Shown: piece after piece, positions 59,239-64,000 of the stretch | Numbering within the stretch: the stretch's first letter is position 1 | Layout of the letters: each line of letters begins with the position of its first letter | Source: Asterella californica | Taxonomy: Eukaryota; Streptophyta; Marchantiopsida; Marchantiales; Aytoniaceae | Direction of reading: 5' to 3' | Length of the DNA stretch: 64,000 bases | Assembly: GCA_036924285.1 (NCBI GenBank) | Contig: JAYKYS010000015.1 | Coordinates: 3,906,001-3,970,000, forward strand | Notes under the pieces: model-generated | Database searches by the model: none | What the model saw: only the letters and a program-made list of their open reading frames with translations | What the model was told of the DNA's origin: nothing | Translations under genes and position numbers: made by a program

Positions 59239-60429
59239 ATGATGAGACACGCTTACGCAAGTCCGCATTCAATCGATGTTGAAGTAGTGGAGCGAGTGGT
59301 ACATGAATCAGGAAGTGAACAAGCGTCGTTTTTTAATAACTGAAGTCTTTTGAATAACAGATGCGACACGATGAGCAGCATAAGAGATGAAGTAACCAGT
59401 ATAGTTGACGAAGTGGAATGTGATGTTGAAGTTGATTCTCTTCGCACAACGATGGCTCCGAGAAGTTCAGAGGTGTTGAAGAAATCACGTATACGGTTGA
59501 ATGTAGAAAATTATGAGAAGATAGTTGCGTTCATAGAGAAGGAAGAAAATTTTGCTGCATTGCACGGAGCTGGTCGAAAAACTAAAGTTGGTGCAGGGAA
59601 ATGTTTGAGCAAAGCCACTGCATTTGGTATCATGGCCGCCCAACTTTCTAGCAAAAATGGGTTTTCTGTTGTGACAGGTGTAGAATTAAAAAAGAGATTT
59701 GATAGATACGTTGACATGTACAAGAAGGCGAAAGAGATTCAAGATAGTACGGGAGGAGGATTGACAGAGGATGAAATGTTACAGGGATTGACGTTGGAAG
59801 ACAAGTTGAATGGAAAATATCCTCATTTTTATCGCATGAATGCTGTTTTTGGTAGTCGTGTCAACATTGATCCTCCTACTATTGTTGCGTTTGGGATGCC
59901 TTCGGAAGAAGAATTTATGGGATATGATTCTCAATTTCAAGCAGAGAGTTGTCTTCCTCGATCCGAGGCGTCATTGTTGGCTGAAGAAGAAGATGCAGAA
60001 ATGGATATTTCTCACCGCGACGAAGATGAAATGAGTCCGAGTGATGAAGAGGGAACTATTGATGAAGAAAGAGACGGTGGACGAGACGAGATGAGCCCCG
60101 ATGGAGAAGAAGATATGAGTAGAGGGGCAATACATGAGTCAGTGCAGGAAATGTCTCGAAATCAGAGATCCGGAGTCACCAACAGCAAGGTGAATATAAA
60201 AGGAGGAGTGTTGAGTCTGTACGAAGAGAGTTATAAGAGAGAAGGCACAATATAGGAAAGTGTTTGTTGAGTACAGGATGGCCTCACTTGAAGAGAAAAA
60301 AGATCGAGAGAAAGTCAAGAGAAGGAACAGAGTAGGAAAAGACATACTTCCTTTTTTGTGGAATTGTATAAATCTGGAAAATCTTTCGAGGAAATCAAAG
60401 AAATTATCGAGAAGCTCGATAACATGTAA
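59239..60429 (+). pseudogene. Myb/SANT-like DNA-binding protein gene, nearly intact (one stop, about two frameshifts)
   Basis: The main open frame is 59350-60255 (301 codons). An in-frame segment starts upstream at ATG 59239 (MMRHAYASPHSIDVEVVERV) and is cut off by TGA at 59341, so the ancestral start was probably 59239. The DNA-binding-type helical module spans about residues 45-170 of the main frame: NYEKIVAFIEKEENFAAL, GRKTKVGAGKC, GFSVVTGVELKKRFDRYVDM, GLTEDEMLQGLTLEDKLNG and YPHFYRMNAVFGSRVNIDPP. An acidic region follows with repeated DEMSP units. After the stop at 60253 homologous-looking coding continues in another frame (AQYRKVFVEYRMASLEEKKD; one extra G near 60246 explains the shift). 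It shifts again to FFVELYKSGKSFEEIKEIIE and ends at TAA 60427-60429. A decayed paralogue lies at 4562-5362. Family members include partners of PIF/Harbinger-type transposases; no transposase is seen here. Confidence 0.65.
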
Positions 60430-60440
60430 TTGAGTATTTG

Positions 60441-60519
60441 GAGTAAAACGTTCGTTTACTTGTATTCATTTCTCTGAGTTTTGAGAGTAAAACGTTCGTT
60501 TACTTGTATTCATTTCTCT
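60441..60519 (+). repeat. Two tandem copies of a 44-bp repeat
   Basis: GAGTAAAACGTTCGTTTACT begins at 60441 and again at 60485 and continues identically to CATTTCTCT. It lies just after the Myb/SANT-like gene. Confidence 0.85.
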
Positions 60520-60589
60520 TATGTGCGATTAGTCAGTGTGACATCGTTTATTCCTAAGCTTTGTACGTAACGTTTTAACACGATTTAGT

Positions 60590-61385
60590 GCGACTTAGGT
60601 TTTTGGGGTCACACTGAGACGACCCAACAGTGCGATTGTAACTATTCTGGCAGCGGTCGCACTGAGATTGACAATCGGGATGCGACGCACTGAGATTGAC
60701 AATAAGGGATGCGACTTAGGTTTTACTGCGATTGTAACTATTCTGGCACCGGTCGCACTGAGATTGACAATCGGAGAAGTGGATAGAGATGAAGGGGAAG
60801 CGATCACACTGAGGGGGAAAGGATCGCACTGAGCGGATCGCTGTGGGATACAGATCGAGAAGGGATCGCAATGAGGAGAAGGGATCGCTTATCGGTTTGA
60901 AATCGTACTGATTTAGGTCCGCCTGTCGCACTGATCGCTGTGGGACCGCACTGAGGGGGAGCGGATCGCTGTGGGATAGCACTGAGAGGGAAGGGATCGC
61001 ACTGAGCTGATTGCTGTGGGATAGCAAATCGGTCTGAAATCGCACTGATTTAAGTCTGAAATCGCACTGATGTAGGTCTGTGAGTCACACTGATCGTTGT
61101 AGGACCGCATTGAGGGGAGCGGATCGCTGTGGGATAGCATTGAGGGAGCGGATCGCTGTGGGATAGCACTGAAGGGGAAGAGATCGCATTGAGCTGATCG
61201 CACTGAGGGGGAAGAGATCGCACTTAGCTGATCGCTGTGGGATAGAGATGAAGAGAAAGCGATCGCACTGAGGGGAGGAGGGATCGCATTGATCGCACTG
61301 AGGAGAAGGGATCGCACTGAGCAGATCGCTGTGGGATAGAGATCGAGAAGGGATCGCACTGAGGGGAAGGGATCGCAAATCGATC
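60590..61385. repeat. Degenerate minisatellite built on GATCGCACTGAG
   Basis: About 800 bp made almost wholly of shuffled units GATCGCACTGAGGGG, GATCGCTGTGGGATAG and GAAATCGCACTGATTTAGG. The first 170 bp contain a two-copy larger unit (GCGATTGTAACTATTCTGGCA(G/C)CGGTCGCACTGAGATTGACAAT, at ~60632 and ~60729; positions approximate). Open frames on the minus strand with repeated Arg-Ser/Gln-Cys-Asp runs are translations of this repeat and not genes. Confidence 0.85.
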
Positions 61386-61439
61386 TGTGTGGTGCCCACA
61401 AATTACAGGATGCACGAATTTTTGAAATTTTTAAGAATA

Positions 61440-63421
61440 ATGACTTGTTTATATAACTGAAGAAGCGTTGTTACTTAAGGCTACGTCTTCCTTAACAAGA
61501 AGATGATCTTAAGAGCTGTTTGTAATAAGAAGTTGACTTCTTCAGAAGACGACCGTCTTCGGAAGATCATCTTCTCAGTTGCGTCTTCAGAAGATGAGAA
61601 GACGGCGGAAGATGGGAAGACGGCGGAAGACACCTGTCTTCCGGAAGACAGCGATCACGAAGGCCTGACCACGAGTTTTCGGGTAAACAAGTAGGTGTAC
61701 CTACTAAGTAAGCACCCAGGTGGTGGGTAGGTCGAAGAAGACACCTAGGGTCGAAACCCCTAATCTGCGGGGAAGATGCGTGAGGAAGCACATTAGCCAC
61801 CTTCCAACTTCCCGCAGCACAGTGCGCCTGAAGAAGATCGATTGAGAGAGTGAACTTCGAGCTAGCATTGAGAGAGGAATCGAGTAAGACATCGAGGTAG
61901 GAGAGAGTAAGTTGGCAGCTAGGCGAAAGGTGAAATCGGATTGCGGGAGCACAAACAGCAGAGAGAGCGAAGGTATTTCTGTGGAGCTTCCGAGAAGTTG
62001 ACAGTGGAGAGTGGCGAGTAGAAGCGAAGGTAGAATCGAGGTGTGGACCGAAATTGACAGCAGGCGCATTCGAGAGGAGTCGCATTGGAAGCTAGTACAA
62101 GAGCCAGAAGCGCGCGGAGGTCGAAGGCAACTCGGGAGCCGAAGAAGACTGTAGAGGTTCTTCCCCCTGTTATTTTTCCCTTCCCACTTCTTCTCGCCAT
62201 TTTCTTGGTACTCCCAGCGCTTCCTTGATTGTGTGCAGGCAGCCTGATCGATTACCTCACCCCCCATTCTTTCTGTTTGAGACATTGGGCGCGGAAGCGC
62301 TGCCCAATTCCTGTCAAGATATCTCCTTGCTTCTTCCCGAGCTCAATTCGAGCTTCCCTACCCCTAGTCTTCAAATTGGCGAACCCAACTATCAATTTCT
62401 CTACCCCCTTACCTCTCTACCTCCGAAACTTGGAATAGAAGACGATTCAGAAGATGGGAACATCTTCGGAAGACGCTTCTTGAACTTGACTGTCTTCGGA
62501 AGACATCTTCGGAAGACTGTCTTCGGAAGTCGACTGAACACAATTCGTATCAAGAGTGGATTTGCTTTGCTTTTGTGTTTAGAGCGACTTGGTACGAAGC
62601 CTGAGTGGTGTGGTGAGTTGTTGTGTTATTTCGAGAAGTTGGAACTCGGGAACTAGGCCTGTGCCTCCCGGTCTTCCAAGCTCCTCAACTCCACATCTTC
62701 CTGGAGAGACTAGAAGACTGAAAGGCTGGCAAAATGAGCGAGAAGACGTGAGGGTCCATTTCGGGTCTCTTCTGTCCGACCCATAGCAGCCGTTCCTTCT
62801 TCTTCCCGAACTTAGATGAGAGTTGTGAGAAGTATTGCTGGCAGAATCCGGAGAGAATGGTCGAGGGTCATGTCTTCTCATCATGCAGCAAACTTCTTCT
62901 GAGTGCGTATGAGAGGTGAGAAGTCAGAAGAACAGAGTGCACATGTCTTGAGTCTGTTGTGAGGATAGACTGCGCGTAGGAAGAAGAAGACAGGTGAGAC
63001 CAGTGAAGGGAAGTCTGACTTCGGGAGGTCTTCCGAGAACGACATTGAATCGGAAGCTGTCCCAAGTGTCTTCCCAGAGGCCACTGTCACCGCAGGAGCC
63101 CGCAACCATCTTCTGAACCTTTCTCATACTCTACTTCTCGCATATCTTGTATCTTCTGATAGGAAGTAGGATGTAATGCAAGGTGGGTTGTCTTCTTGGT
63201 AATCCATGCGAGGCCTTGCTTAGATAGGATTGTTTAGATATAGCTCGGAAGACGAGAGCTATCTAGGAAGTACTGTTAGAATCCCGGAAGACGGAGTAGC
63301 TGTCTTCTGGAAGACTAGTTTCGTCTTCTGAGAGTGGAAGCTAGACTGTGGGCACTCGGGAAGAACTGAGCCTTCAGCTCATAGTAGGTGCTTGTGGTTT
63401 AGTGCAGCAGATCTTCCAGGT
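61440..63421. repeat. GAAGAC/GTCTTC-saturated region, non-coding
   Basis: From ~61480 to the window end I count by eye about 34 copies of GAAGAC or GTCTTC, many as palindromic GTCTTCGGAAGAC or GTCTTCCGGAAGAC. About one copy is expected by chance in 2.5 kb. No open frame with a recognised domain occurs before 63422. It may be the LTR or leader of the element encoding the following frame, but LTR ends and a primer site were not identified. Confidence 0.7.
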
Positions 63422-64000
63422 ATGTCGATGCATCCGCGAGGCTTGGTGTTACCAGCGACAGAATTGGCCGAGGCCACTCCTTTCCTCAAGGAGTTGGGTC
63501 TCAACTTCTTCCTGTGGGACTGGAACCTCGCAGATCAAGGGCTTCTGGAGGAGGTATGGGCCGCGTTACCACCGCGTAATCGTGTACCTGCGAAGGCAAG
63601 AGTAGCTCGGGGAAGACCATCTTCTTGGACAGAAGACTGGTGGCGTAAGGCGTTTCACAGGCCTGAGACCGAGAACCGAGGATATTGGTACGAGAAGAAG
63701 ATCTTGCCTAGGATTGTGAGTTCATGGCATGTGCCTGGGAGTACCACCTGCCTTTTCGTGGAAGACAGGCAGGGGAAGAACGGTTGGAAGATAGAGTCTT
63801 ACCGGGAGCCGAAGAAGCGACTTCTGGCGAAGTTGTTTCTGCATCTTTTTCCCAAGGGAAAAGCGCAGAAGACAAGGTACTTAGGAGATCAGGACGTGGA
63901 GTTCCTGGAATCAGTGTGGGATGACAGAGTGCCAATCTACTGGGGCGCGTACATCCACAACTATGTACAGACGGAGCTAGCATACTTGGGTACCCCGGCG
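63422..64000 (+). CDS. Unrecognised protein, partial (runs off the right end)
   Basis: An open frame of 193 codons from ATG 63422 to the last base with no stop. Composition is protein-like, rich in Trp, Leu, Arg and Glu: LAEATPFLKELGLNFFLWDW, EEVWAALPPRNRVPAKARVA, SWTEDWWRKAFHRPETENRG, KILPRIVSSWHVPGSTTCLF, RLLAKLFLHLFPKGKAQKT and VWDDRVPIYWGAYIHNYVQT. The many Trp residues and balanced charge argue against chance. I recognise no domain. The ATG lies in CAG|GTATGT, which also resembles a splice donor, so the true start is uncertain. Position after a repeat-rich segment suggests a mobile-element gene such as a gag-like protein, but a host gene is possible. Confidence 0.5.
   Translation, partial: MSMHPRGLVLPATELAEATPFLKELGLNFFLWDWNLADQGLLEEVWAALPPRNRVPAKARVARGRPSSWTEDWWRKAFHRPETENRGYWYEKKILPRIVSSWHVPGSTTCLFVEDRQGKNGWKIESYREPKKRLLAKLFLHLFPKGKAQKTRYLGDQDVEFLESVWDDRVPIYWGAYIHNYVQTELAYLGTPA

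Noticed and set aside
60716..61415. Minus-strand frames with repeated Arg-Ser and Gln-Cys-Asp runs
   Set aside because: They are a direct translation of the GATCGCACTGAG minisatellite in several frames. No start context or domain.
61567..62285. Long minus-strand frames of 172 and 193 codons
   Set aside because: Two overlapping frames of similar length on the same strand with Ser/Leu-rich composition and no domain. Explained by the GAAGAC-rich base composition.
1..64000. CRISPR arrays, bacterial operons, tRNA or rRNA genes
   Set aside because: The content is eukaryotic (spliced genes, LTR retrotransposons). No spaced short-repeat arrays, and no tRNA cloverleaf or rRNA sequence was recognised by eye; a tRNAscan run would be needed to exclude tRNAs fully.

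Overview
The window looks like nuclear DNA of a land plant. The evidence is a plant-type intronless TIM23 gene, a nine-exon plant-type SNU23/ZMAT2 splicing gene with short GT-AG introns, and Ty1/copia and Ty3/gypsy LTR retrotransposons with plant-type primer sites. The species cannot be fixed. A bryophyte (for example a liverwort) is possible, but that is inference. Only two clearly functional host genes are visible in 64 kb, and most of the rest is transposon wreckage or AT-rich DNA, so the locus looks gene-poor and heterochromatic (pericentromeric or sex-chromosome-like is a guess).

Layout. 1-13.8 kb: AT-rich DNA with a solo LTR (1964-3088), a 2.25 kb unit bounded by ~300-bp inverted repeats around a decayed Myb/SANT-like gene (3966-6216), a small TIR element (9096-9339) and a dispersed repeat (5637-5916 and 12975-13263). 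13.85-14.5 kb: TIM23 on the minus strand, with a pyrimidine-rich upstream region. 16.3-32.5 kb: two Ty3/gypsy elements. Gypsy-1 (17039-25711) has two LTRs differing by transitions and one 317-bp indel. It seems to lie inside gypsy-2 (16344-17038 plus 25712-32483), which also carries a solo LTR in gag. 34.1-34.6 kb: three 157-bp tandem repeats. 39.5-41.9 kb: SNU23/ZMAT2, plus strand. 43.9-57.7 kb: one Ty1/copia host element on the minus strand, split by a second copia (5-bp target duplication GTTTT), a truncated third copia, and a solo gypsy-type LTR (target duplication ATAGT). 58.9-60.4 kb: a second, better preserved Myb/SANT-like gene behind a promoter with an 18-bp perfect palindrome inside a 14-bp inverted repeat. 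60.6-61.4 kb: a degenerate minisatellite. 61.4-64 kb: a region extremely dense in GAAGAC/GTCTTC, leading into an unrecognised open reading frame that runs off the window.

The two host genes serve unrelated processes: mitochondrial protein import and pre-mRNA splicing. Everything else records transposition and decay. In-frame stops in both gypsy elements almost all read as C-to-T changes at CGA or CAG, as expected from loss of methylated cytosines. The most intriguing unexplained material is the pair of Myb/SANT-like genes with their inverted-repeat contexts, and the GAAGAC-rich segment at the right end. I found no clear evidence of a wholly new system.
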